This document shows positions 43,470 to 51,469 of a stretch of 64,000 nucleotides of DNA, piece by piece (the stretch's first letter is position 1; the number at the start of each line of letters is the position of its first letter). Origin of the DNA: Pelomonas sp. SE-A7 (lineage in GTDB: Bacteria; Pseudomonadota; Gammaproteobacteria; Burkholderiales; Burkholderiaceae_C); NCBI RefSeq assembly GCF_030345705.1, contig NZ_JAUASW010000001.1:1-64000 (forward strand), written 5' to 3'. A program made the position numbers and the translations under genes. A model generated the notes under the pieces. It did not search any database. It was not told the origin of the DNA and saw only the letters and a program-made list of their open reading frames with translations.

Positions 43470-45326
43470 ATGTGCGGCGTCAGTGGAATAGTGTCATTTG
43501 CCTCCGCGGTGGACCGGCGGCTGGTCGAGCGCATGGCGCAGGCGATTTCGCATCGCGGACCGGACGCACAGGGGGTATTTGCCAGCAGCAATGCCGTGCT
43601 GGTGTCGGTCAGGCTGGCCATCCTGGACGCGAGCGAGCAGGGGGCGCAGCCCATGGCCAGCGACGACGGTCGCTACCAGCTGATCTTCAACGGCATGATC
43701 TACAACCATGTCGAGCTGCGCGAAGCGCTGAAGACCCATGGCCACCGCTTCCGCGGGCACAGCGATACCGAGGTGGTGCTGGCCGCGTACAGGCAATGGG
43801 GTACGGACTGCGTGACGCACTTCAACGGCATGTGGGGCTTCGCGCTCTGGGACACGCAGGAGCGGCGGCTGTTCTGCTCGCGCGACCGCTTCGGCATCAA
43901 GCCCTTCTACTACCGTGCTACGCCATCGCGCCTGCAGTTCGCCAGTGAGCTGAAGGCCTTCGCAGCAGACCGTGAGGCGCCGCTAGGAGCGAACCTGCGC
44001 CTGGTGCGCGACTACCTGGAGCATGAGCGGCTGGACCACACGGCCGACAGTTTTTTCGCCGGCATTTCGGCGCTGCCGCCCGCCCATTCGATGACCTTCG
44101 ATGTGCGCGGGCTGCGCATCGAGCGCTACTGGACGCTGAACGCGGGTCAGGCGTCGTCGCTGGAGCCGCATGAGGAAGTCCGGGACCTCGTCTTTGATGC
44201 GGTCAGGCTGGCCCTGAGAACCGATGCCCCGTACGGCATGAGCCTGTCCGGCGGGCTCGATTCTTCGACCATCACCTGCGCGGTCGCGCAGCTGCAGCCG
44301 CATGCGCGGCCACGCACTTTCACGGCCGCCTTTGATGACCCCGGGTTCAACGAGCGACCCTATGCCGAGGCCGTGGTCGGCGCGGTCAGCGGCGCTGCCC
44401 ATTGGGTCAGCTTCACGGCCGCAGACCTGGTCCGGGACCTGGACGCGATCGTCTGGACGCAGGACTCGCCGTTCAACTCCAGCAGCATCGCAGCCCAGTG
44501 GTACGTGATGAAGGCGGCACGCGCCGGCGGCATGAAGGTCATGCTCGACGGACAGGGGTCCGACGAGGTGTTTGCCGGCTATGCGCCGTTCATCGGCTAT
44601 CGCTTCGTCGACCTCTTGCGGCAGGGCCGGGTCGGCGAGTTCAGGCGCCAGTTCGCGGCCTACCGTCATCGCAGCGGCATCGGGGTCAGCGCGGCGACGG
44701 CCCTGCTGATCCGCCCCTTCATTTCGGGCCGGCTGGAGCATGGCCTGCGCTCCATGCGCTCCGGCGCGCACAAGTTCGTGCATGCCAGCCTGCGCGACAA
44801 CCCGCTGTCGCCGATGCGGGAGGGCGCGGAATTTCCGGACCGGCTGCGTAGCCGCCTCTGGAACATGTTCACCGGCTGGGGCATTCCCGAGCTGCTGCAT
44901 TCGCTGGACCGCAATTCGATGGCGCACAGCATCGAGGCCCGCGTGCCCTTCCTGGATCACCGCCTGGTCGAGAAGGTCTTCTCCATGGATGGCGATCAGC
45001 TCATCTCGGACGGCCATACCAAGGCGGTGTTGAGGCGTGCGGTCGATGGCATCGTGCCCGACGCCGTTCTGCAGCGTCGCGACAAGCTGACCTATATGCC
45101 GCCCGAAGGACGCTTCTTCCGCGAGGAGCTCGGCGCCTATGCCGCCGACATCTTCCATTCGAGATCGTTCGTGGAACGTGGCTGGAGCAATGCGGCCGCG
45201 GTGCAGCGGCGCCTGGCCGACCACCGCAGCGGCAAGCTCGAAGCCGGCTTTGAGCTGTGGCGGGCACTGAGCCTGGAACTGTGGGCCAGGAGCTTCCTGG
45301 ATCAACCCGCGCCATTGGCCGCCTAG
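43470..45326 (+). CDS. asnB: Asparagine synthase (glutamine-hydrolysing)
   Basis: A 618-residue class II amidotransferase. After removal of Met1 the nucleophile is C2 (MCGVSGIV); the glutaminase half (~2-215) contains SHRGPDAQG, RLAILD and the SDTEVVLAAY segment. The synthetase half has the ATP-binding PP-loop SGGLDSS at 260-266 and GQGSDEVFAGY near 365. Converts aspartate, glutamine and ATP to asparagine. The start is fixed by the need for Cys2. It stands alone; solitary AsnB-like proteins of this size sometimes amidate surface or peptide products instead. Its TAG lies inside the 14-bp palindrome GCCGCCTAGGCGGC. Confidence 0.93.
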   Translation: MCGVSGIVSFASAVDRRLVERMAQAISHRGPDAQGVFASSNAVLVSVRLAILDASEQGAQPMASDDGRYQLIFNGMIYNHVELREALKTHGHRFRGHSDTEVVLAAYRQWGTDCVTHFNGMWGFALWDTQERRLFCSRDRFGIKPFYYRATPSRLQFASELKAFAADREAPLGANLRLVRDYLEHERLDHTADSFFAGISALPPAHSMTFDVRGLRIERYWTLNAGQASSLEPHEEVRDLVFDAVRLALRTDAPYGMSLSGGLDSSTITCAVAQLQPHARPRTFTAAFDDPGFNERPYAEAVVGAVSGAAHWVSFTAADLVRDLDAIVWTQDSPFNSSSIAAQWYVMKAARAGGMKVMLDGQGSDEVFAGYAPFIGYRFVDLLRQGRVGEFRRQFAAYRHRSGIGVSAATALLIRPFISGRLEHGLRSMRSGAHKFVHASLRDNPLSPMREGAEFPDRLRSRLWNMFTGWGIPELLHSLDRNSMAHSIEARVPFLDHRLVEKVFSMDGDQLISDGHTKAVLRRAVDGIVPDAVLQRRDKLTYMPPEGRFFREELGAYAADIFHSRSFVERGWSNAAAVQRRLADHRSGKLEAGFELWRALSLELWARSFLDQPAPLAA

Positions 45327-45366
45327 GCGGCGAGCCCGGTCGCCAGAGCCGGACCCTGGCAGCGCA

Positions 45367-45440
45367 TGGAGCGGGTGATGGGAATCGAACCCACGTAGTC
45401 AGCTTGGGAAGCTGAAGTTCTACCATTGAACTACACCCGC
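45367..45440 (-). tRNA. tRNA-Gly (CCC)
   Basis: A 74-base tRNA with encoded CCA. The acceptor strand GCGGGTG pairs with CACCCGC, the D-arm is GTTCAATGGTAGAAC, the T-loop is GTTCGAT, and the anticodon loop TTCCCAA gives anticodon CCC (plus-strand 45406-45408) for GGG codons. All arms pair well. Confidence 0.97.
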
Positions 45441-45451
45441 GATCGGCGCGG

Positions 45452-45457
45452 ATTATA
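45452..45457 (-). promoter_or_regulatory. Likely -10 element of the tRNA-Gly gene
   Basis: The minus strand reads TATAAT ending 12 bases before the tRNA 5' end. Any -35 element must lie inside the last codons of the YgiD-like gene, which is read in the same direction. No strong TTGACA is seen there. Confidence 0.5.
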
Positions 45458-45463
45458 GGCAGC

Positions 45464-46291
45464 TCAGACCGCTTCCCAGGCCTCGGCATCGGGCCCGAAA
45501 GCATAGGCGTCCATGCCTAGGCAGCCATAGGCCAGGCTCTGGTGGATGCGGCGCGGTGCGTGCTCGCGCCCGCCCGCGCCGGCGGCGACGTACCAGGGCA
45601 GCAGATGCTCGTCGGTGGGATGCATGTCCAGCGCATGCGGGGCCTGTCGGCGGTAGTCGAGCAGGGCGTCCCAGTCGCGCGCCTCGCTGCGCTCGACCAT
45701 CCATTGCCGGAACTCGGCCGACGGCGCGATCTCCGGCGCGTCGATGGCCGCGCCGCCCATCAGGGCACGACGTAGGTTGTGGGTGATGCTGCCGCTGCCG
45801 ATGATCTGCACGCCGTCTTCGGCAAGCCTGGACAGCGCGGCGCCCAGCGCGAACTGCTGGGCCGGACTTTGCGTGCGCACGAAGGCCAGCGGCAGCACCG
45901 GGATGTCGGCCTCGGGGTAGAGGTAGCGCAGCGGCACCCAGATGCCGTGGTCCAGGCCGCCCTGGTCGACCTGGGTCACCTCGATGCCGGCCCCGCCCAG
46001 CAGGGCTTGCACTTCGCCGGCCAGGGCGGGCGCGCCCGGCGCGTCGTAGCGCAGCGTCTGCAGCTTGGGGTCGAAGCCACCGAAGTCGTAGATGGCCTGG
46101 TGACGGGCGCCGGCCAGCAGCACCGGCAGGCGGGCCGAGGTATGGGCCGAGATCAGCAGCAGGGCGCGCGGACGGCCCGAACGCCGGGCTATCTGCTCGC
46201 CCAGCTGCTGCATGAAGGAGCCGGCCTCGCGCGGCTCCAGGGCCGTCATCGGCGAGCCGTGGGACAGGAACAGGGGGGCATGGGTGTTCAT
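45464..46291 (-). CDS. ygiD: Extradiol dioxygenase, 4,5-DOPA dioxygenase type (YgiD/LigB family)
   Basis: A 275-residue non-haem dioxygenase-fold protein of the DODA type. The metal-binding histidines are visible: H11 in FLSHGSP, H50 in ISAHTS, H115 in LDHGIWVPL, H171 in SITHNLR and H229 in PTDEHLLPW, in the YgiD spacing. E. coli YgiD opens L-DOPA to 4,5-seco-DOPA; the natural substrate in most bacteria is not known. The ATG at 46291 matches the usual N-terminus; a longer frame upstream is not supported. Divergent from the FtsX-like permease. Confidence 0.9.
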   Translation of the reverse strand: MNTHAPLFLSHGSPMTALEPREAGSFMQQLGEQIARRSGRPRALLLISAHTSARLPVLLAGARHQAIYDFGGFDPKLQTLRYDAPGAPALAGEVQALLGGAGIEVTQVDQGGLDHGIWVPLRYLYPEADIPVLPLAFVRTQSPAQQFALGAALSRLAEDGVQIIGSGSITHNLRRALMGGAAIDAPEIAPSAEFRQWMVERSEARDWDALLDYRRQAPHALDMHPTDEHLLPWYVAAGAGGREHAPRRIHQSLAYGCLGMDAYAFGPDAEAWEAV

Positions 46292-46388
46292 GCCTGAATT
46301 GGACGCCCGCGAAGCCGGCCACGGGCACTGGAATCTTGCACGACCCATTCAATCGGCTTGCATGGCAGGGCGCCGCTACAGTCGGGCC

Positions 46389-48941
46389 ATGCCTGAGAAC
46401 GCTGCTGCTTCCGCTGTCCCTCCCTCGGCCCTGGTGCTGGCCTGGCGCCAGTTCTGGCGCGATGCCCGCGCCGGCGAGCTGCGCTTGTTGATGCTGGCCG
46501 TGATGCTGGCGGTAGCGGCTCTGTGCTCGGTCGGCTTTCTGTCGGACCGTCTCGACCAGGGCCTGAAGCGCGACGCCGGCCAGCTGCTGGGCGGCGATGC
46601 CCTGGTCTCCAGCGACCAGCCGACGCCAGTCGTGATGCGCGAGCTGGCCAGGGAACTGGGCCTGGACCAGGCCGGCAGCGCTGCCTTTCCCAGCATGGCG
46701 CGGGCGCCGGACGAGCAGGGCGGGGCCAGCCGCCTGGTGGCGGTCAAGTCGGTCGAGACTGGCTATCCCTTGCGCGGCCGCTTGCAGTTGGAGGACGGTC
46801 GCAGCGTCGGCGTGCCGCCGCGCGGCGAGGCCTGGGTCGATCCGGCGGTGCTGGATGCGCTCGGTCTGCAGGTCGGCCAGACGGTGCTGCTGGGCGACAG
46901 CCGCTTGCGCATCGCCGGCGTGATCCGCAACGAGCCGGACCGCGGGGCCGGCTTCATGAACTTCGCGCCGCGGCTGATGATCCATGCCGAGGACCTGGCG
47001 GCCACCGGCCTGATCCAGCCGGCCAGCCGCGTCGGCTACCGCCTGGCCGTGGCCGGCAGTGCGGCGCAGAGCGAGGCAATCAAGGCCTTCGTCGAGCGCG
47101 CCGCCAAGCTGGTGGAGACACAGAAGCTGCGCGGCATCCGGCTCGAATCGCTGGAGAACGGTCGGCCCGAGATGCGCCAGACGCTGGACCGCGCCGGCAA
47201 GTTCCTCAACCTGGTGGCCATGCTGGCCGCCCTGCTGGCCGCCGTGGCCGTGGCCCTGGCGGCCCGCGACTTCGCTTCGCGCCATCTCGATGACTGCGCC
47301 ATGCTGCGAGTGCTGGGCCAGCCGCAGCGCCGCATCGCCTGGACCTATGCGCTGGAGTTCGGCTCGGCCGGCCTGATCGCCAGCCTGGCCGGCGTGGCCC
47401 TGGGCTTTGCACTGCACTACGGCTTCGTGGCCCTGCTGTCGGGGCTGATCGACGTCAGCCTGCCCATGCCGAGTGCTCGTCCCGGTCTGCTGGGCCTGGG
47501 GCTGGGTCTCTCGCTGCTGCTGGGCTTCGGCCTGCCCCCGGTGCTGCAGCTGGCCGCCGTGCCGCCGCTGCGGGTGATGCGGCGCGAGCTCGGCTCGCTC
47601 AAGGCTGGCTCGCTGCTGGTGCTGGGCAGCGGCGTGCTCGGTTTCGGCGCCATCCTGATGGCGATTGCGGCGGACGTGAAGCTGGGCCTGATCTCGGCCC
47701 TGGGCTTTGCCGTGGCCCTGGGCCTCTTTGCGCTGCTGGCCTGGCTGGCCGTGCTGCTGTTGCGCAAGCTGGTGCCGATCAGCGTCAACGGCAATGGCGC
47801 GCCGCGCTGGCTGCTGCTGGCCACGCGCCAGGTGGCGGCCAGGCCCGTGTTCGCCATCGTGCAGGTGTCCTCGCTGGCCGTGGGCCTGCTGGCCCTGGCC
47901 CTGCTGGTGCTGCTGCGCACCGACCTGATAGACAGCTGGCGTTCCGCCACGCCGGCCGATGCGCCGGACCGCTTCGTCATCAATGTGATGCCCGAGCAGG
48001 GCGAGAGCTTCCGCCAGCGGCTGGAAGCCGGCGGGGTGGGGCGGCTGGACTGGTATCCGATGATCCGCGGCCGCCTGGTCGAGCTCAACGGCAAGCCTAT
48101 CGGCCCCAAGCAGTTCAAGGAGGACCGGGCCCAGCGCCTGGTCGAGCGCGAGTTCAACCTCAGCCACATGACGACCCTGCCGGCCCACAACCAGCTGGTG
48201 CGCGGCGAATGGAAGGCCGAGGACCAGGACGGCCTCAGCGTCGAGCAGGGCCTGGCCGAGCAGCTCGGCCTGAAGCTGGGCGACAGGCTGACCTTCGACG
48301 TGGCGGGCCAGAAGGTCGAGGGCCGGGTCACCAATCTGCGCAAGGTTGACTGGAGTTCGATGCGCGTGAATTTCTTCGTGCTGTTCCAGCGCGAGCAGAT
48401 GGCCGAGCTGCCGAGCACTTTCATCGCGGCCTACAAGTCGCCGAAGGGCCGCTCGCTCGACGCGGCGCTGACGCGCGAGTTTCCGAACATCACCGTGGTC
48501 GACGTGTCGGCCCAGATCAAGCAGGTGCAGCAGGTGCTGGACCAGGTGATACAGGCGGTGCAGTTCCTGTTCGCCTTCACGCTGGCCACCGGCCTGGTGG
48601 TGCTGCTGGCGGCGGTGACCAGCACCCGCGATGCACGCACCCGCGAATACGCGCTGATGCGGGCATTGGGCGCGAGTGGTCGGCTGCTGGCCCAGGTGCA
48701 GCGGGCCGAGCTGCTGGGCCTGGGCGCGCTGGCGGGCGGCCTGGCCGGGGCCGTGGCCCTGCTGCTGGGTTGGCTGCTGGCCCGCTATGTGTTCGAGTTC
48801 AGCTGGAACGCCAGCGCCTGGGTGCCGCTGGCCAGCGCCCTGGCCGGTGCCTTGCTGGCTCAGGCCGCGGGCTGGTGGGGCCTGCGCGGCGTGCTGACGC
48901 GGCCGGTGGTGGCCACGCTGCGCGAGGCCGATACGCAGTAG
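46389..48941 (+). CDS. YbbP-like FtsX family permease
   Basis: An 850-residue inner-membrane protein with two FtsX units: TM ~30-50, periplasmic MacB-like domain, helices near 275-420, a central hydrophobic block near 425-520, a second periplasmic domain (~530-715), and a final three-helix FtsX domain ending ARYVFEF...VVATLREADTQ. This matches E. coli YbbP, which works with the ATPase YbbA. No ATPase gene is adjacent. The conserved segment DARTREYALMRALGASGRLL near residue 750 contacts the ATPase. The ATG at 46389 is the first plausible start after the divergent promoter region. Confidence 0.9.
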   Translation: MPENAAASAVPPSALVLAWRQFWRDARAGELRLLMLAVMLAVAALCSVGFLSDRLDQGLKRDAGQLLGGDALVSSDQPTPVVMRELARELGLDQAGSAAFPSMARAPDEQGGASRLVAVKSVETGYPLRGRLQLEDGRSVGVPPRGEAWVDPAVLDALGLQVGQTVLLGDSRLRIAGVIRNEPDRGAGFMNFAPRLMIHAEDLAATGLIQPASRVGYRLAVAGSAAQSEAIKAFVERAAKLVETQKLRGIRLESLENGRPEMRQTLDRAGKFLNLVAMLAALLAAVAVALAARDFASRHLDDCAMLRVLGQPQRRIAWTYALEFGSAGLIASLAGVALGFALHYGFVALLSGLIDVSLPMPSARPGLLGLGLGLSLLLGFGLPPVLQLAAVPPLRVMRRELGSLKAGSLLVLGSGVLGFGAILMAIAADVKLGLISALGFAVALGLFALLAWLAVLLLRKLVPISVNGNGAPRWLLLATRQVAARPVFAIVQVSSLAVGLLALALLVLLRTDLIDSWRSATPADAPDRFVINVMPEQGESFRQRLEAGGVGRLDWYPMIRGRLVELNGKPIGPKQFKEDRAQRLVEREFNLSHMTTLPAHNQLVRGEWKAEDQDGLSVEQGLAEQLGLKLGDRLTFDVAGQKVEGRVTNLRKVDWSSMRVNFFVLFQREQMAELPSTFIAAYKSPKGRSLDAALTREFPNITVVDVSAQIKQVQQVLDQVIQAVQFLFAFTLATGLVVLLAAVTSTRDARTREYALMRALGASGRLLAQVQRAELLGLGALAGGLAGAVALLLGWLLARYVFEFSWNASAWVPLASALAGALLAQAAGWWGLRGVLTRPVVATLREADTQ

Positions 48942-48957
48942 GCCTGCACGACGGGCA

Positions 48958-48985
48958 TGAAAAAAGGGCGCCGAGGGCGCCCTTT
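48958..48985 (-). terminator. Terminator of the chemotaxis operon
   Basis: Read on the minus strand, AAAGGGCGC, a 5-base loop and GCGCCC are followed by TTTTTT. It lies 24 bases beyond the cheW stop. On the plus strand the same stem has a TTT tail and may also serve the YbbP-like gene. Confidence 0.88.
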
Positions 48986-49008
48986 GCCATTGAGGCTTGG
49001 TGACCGCT

Positions 49009-49557
49009 TCAGCTGGCGGCGGCGGTCACGCTGTCCATCAGGCCCATCTCGGCGCTGCTCATCAGGCCTTCGATGTCCATCAGGATCAGCATGCGCTCGT
49101 TGATCGCGCCGATGCCGGTGATGAAGCTGGTGTCCACCGCGGCCGAGCTCAGCTCGGGGGCCGGGCGGATCGCGTCCTTGCTCAGTTCCAGCACGTCGGA
49201 CACCGAGTCGACCACGGCGCCGACCACGCGGTTCTTCACGTTCAGCACGATGACCACGGTAAAGCTGTTGTACTCGGCCGTGGGGCAGCCCAGCTTCAGG
49301 CGCAGGTCGACGATGGGCACGATCACGCCGCGCAGGTTGACCACGCCCTTGATGAACTCGGGCGCGTTGGCGATGCGGGTGGGCTGCTCGTAGGAGCGGA
49401 TTTCCTGCACCTTGAGGATGTCGATGCCGTACTCCTCGGAGCCCAGGCGGAAGGTCAGGTATTCGCCGTTGTGCGGAATATGGGCCTTCTGGTTGACGAC
49501 CAGAGCGCCGCTGTCGCGGGGCACCACGGCGGTGGAGGTTGCTTGCGTGTTGTCCAT
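49009..49557 (-). CDS. cheW: Chemotaxis coupling protein CheW
   Basis: A 182-residue adaptor joining chemoreceptors to CheA. A ~30-residue N-terminal tail precedes the CheW fold: EYLTFRLGSEEYGIDILKVQ, PEFIKGVVNLRGVIVPIVDL and GAVVDSVSDVLELSKD are the conserved strands. Last gene of the che operon, 46 bases after the receptor gene and just before a strong terminator. E. coli CheW is 167 residues, so length is normal. Confidence 0.96.
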   Translation of the reverse strand: MDNTQATSTAVVPRDSGALVVNQKAHIPHNGEYLTFRLGSEEYGIDILKVQEIRSYEQPTRIANAPEFIKGVVNLRGVIVPIVDLRLKLGCPTAEYNSFTVVIVLNVKNRVVGAVVDSVSDVLELSKDAIRPAPELSSAAVDTSFITGIGAINERMLILMDIEGLMSSAEMGLMDSVTAAAS

Positions 49558-49603
49558 TGTTGGCCTTCTGCAGTGGTCAATGGTCTAGGAATGTAATCGG
49601 GCT

Positions 49604-51418
49604 TCAGAAGGTTTCCCAGTCCCCGTCCGCCGCCGGAGCCGGCGCGCGTGCCGGAGTTGGCGCGGGCGGTGGTGCGGTGAACTTGGGAGCAGGCGAGGGG
49701 CGCACGGCCGGTGCGCCAGCCGCCTTGGCCGGGGCGGGCTTGCCGGCGACCGGCTTGACCATCTTGCTGGCGACCGGGGCTGCAGGCCGGGCTACGGCAG
49801 CCTTGTGTGCGCTGGCCGGCTGCGGGGCCGAAGCCGTGCGTGCCGGCGCAGTGCCGCTGATGCGGAAGCGGTCCACCGAATGGGCCAGACGCTCGGCCTG
49901 GTCGCGCAGGCTTTCCGCGGCGGCGGCCGATTCTTCCACCAGGGCAGCGTTCTGCTGCGTCATCTGGTCGAGCTGCACCACCGACTGGTTGACCGTGGCG
50001 ATGCCGTCGCTCTGCTCGCTGGCGGCGGCCGAGATCTCGCCGATGATGTCCGTCACGCGCTGCACGCCGGCCACGATCTCGCTCATCGAGTTGCCGGCTT
50101 CCTGCACCAGGCGCGAGCCGGTCTCGACCCGCTCGACGCTGGCGCCGATCAGGGTCTTGATCTCCTTGGCGGCCTCGGCCGAGCGCTGGGCCAGCGAGCG
50201 GACCTCACCGGCCACGACCGCAAAGCCGCGGCCCTGTTCGCCCGCACGTGCCGCTTCCACGGCGGCATTCAGCGCCAGGATGTTGGTCTGGAAGGCGATG
50301 CCGTCGATCACGCCGATGATGTCGGAGATCTTCTTGGAGCTGGTGTTGATGTCTTCCATCGTGGTCACCACATGGCCCACGACTTCACCGCCACGCGCTG
50401 CTGCCTGCGAGGCCGACGAGGCCAGCTGGTTGGCGGTGCGGGCCGAATCGGCGGTCTGCTTCACCGTCCCAGTCAGCTGCTCCATCGAGGAGGCAGCCTG
50501 CTGCAGGTTGGAGGCGGTCTGCTCGGTACGGCCCGACAGGTCGGTATTGCCGGTGGCGATCTCGACCGAGGCGGTGCGGATGCTGTCGGCCGCCGTCCGC
50601 AGCTGGCCGATCAGGCTCTGCAAGGCCTGCTGCATCTTTTCCAGCGACTTCATCAGATGGGTCGCCTCGTCCTTGCCTTCGATGTTCTTGATCTGGCTGG
50701 TCAGATCGCCCTCGGCGATCGCCTCGGCCAGGGCCTCGGCCTCGGCCAGCGGATCACAGATGCTCTTCATGTTGAGCAGGGTCAACGGGGCGACCACCAC
50801 GGCGCTGAGCACCAGCACGACGACGAACCAGGTCAGCACGCGGGACTGGGTACCCTCGGCCTGCGCCTGCGCGCTCAGCGATTCCTTGCTCAGGGCATCG
50901 CGAAGCTCCTCAAGCAGCTTCTCGGCCGCCTTGATCGAGTCCTTGGCGGCGCTCATCTCCTTGTTGGCGACGGCCACGTCGGTGTAGCCACCCGACTCCA
51001 GCTTGCCAAACACCGGCAGCGCCTTGTCGGCATAGCTGTCGATCAAGGGCAGCATTTGCCGCAGGACCTTGTTGTCGGCGTCTTCCTCGCCCTTGAGCAT
51101 TTCCTTGGACGCAGTGGCCAGCACCTGGCGGGCTTCGTCCCAGCGCTTGCGATGGCTGCGCACCTCGTCGGCGCTGGCCATGTTGATGATCATGTCCTTC
51201 TCGTAGCGACGCAGATCACCCATGGCGGCGATCAGCCGGCTCATGTTGTTGGCCTCGGCCACCGACATCTCGGCGAACTGCTTGGTCTGCGTGCGCAGCG
51301 AGTTCATGCCCGTCAGGCCGACCGCGCCGACGACGAGGAGCAGGCCGAGGACCATGGCGATCGCCCCGATCATGCGGGTGCGGATGCTGAATTGGCGAAT
51401 GAGTGCGCTCAACGACAT
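49604..51418 (-). CDS. Methyl-accepting chemotaxis protein with DWETF tether
   Basis: A 604-residue chemoreceptor: TM ~15-36, helical periplasmic sensor ~40-195, TM ~200-220, HAMP to ~275, signalling coil with the standard hairpin tip, then an ~80-residue flexible tail rich in Pro, Ala and Lys. The last five residues are DWETF, matching the NWETF-type pentapeptide that recruits CheR (and CheB) to high-abundance receptors such as Tar and Tsr. Located between cheA and cheW, so probably the main receptor of this pathway. Confidence 0.96.
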   Translation of the reverse strand: MSLSALIRQFSIRTRMIGAIAMVLGLLLVVGAVGLTGMNSLRTQTKQFAEMSVAEANNMSRLIAAMGDLRRYEKDMIINMASADEVRSHRKRWDEARQVLATASKEMLKGEEDADNKVLRQMLPLIDSYADKALPVFGKLESGGYTDVAVANKEMSAAKDSIKAAEKLLEELRDALSKESLSAQAQAEGTQSRVLTWFVVVLVLSAVVVAPLTLLNMKSICDPLAEAEALAEAIAEGDLTSQIKNIEGKDEATHLMKSLEKMQQALQSLIGQLRTAADSIRTASVEIATGNTDLSGRTEQTASNLQQAASSMEQLTGTVKQTADSARTANQLASSASQAAARGGEVVGHVVTTMEDINTSSKKISDIIGVIDGIAFQTNILALNAAVEAARAGEQGRGFAVVAGEVRSLAQRSAEAAKEIKTLIGASVERVETGSRLVQEAGNSMSEIVAGVQRVTDIIGEISAAASEQSDGIATVNQSVVQLDQMTQQNAALVEESAAAAESLRDQAERLAHSVDRFRISGTAPARTASAPQPASAHKAAVARPAAPVASKMVKPVAGKPAPAKAAGAPAVRPSPAPKFTAPPPAPTPARAPAPAADGDWETF

Positions 51419-51469
51419 TGTTATTCCTGCAGGTAAGACGGTCCGGCCGAGGGGCTCGGCCGGCCGGGT

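Noticed and set aside
45453..48188. Long minus-strand open frame opposite the FtsX-like permease
   Set aside because: Its composition is typical of a shadow frame and it also runs across the YgiD gene in another frame.
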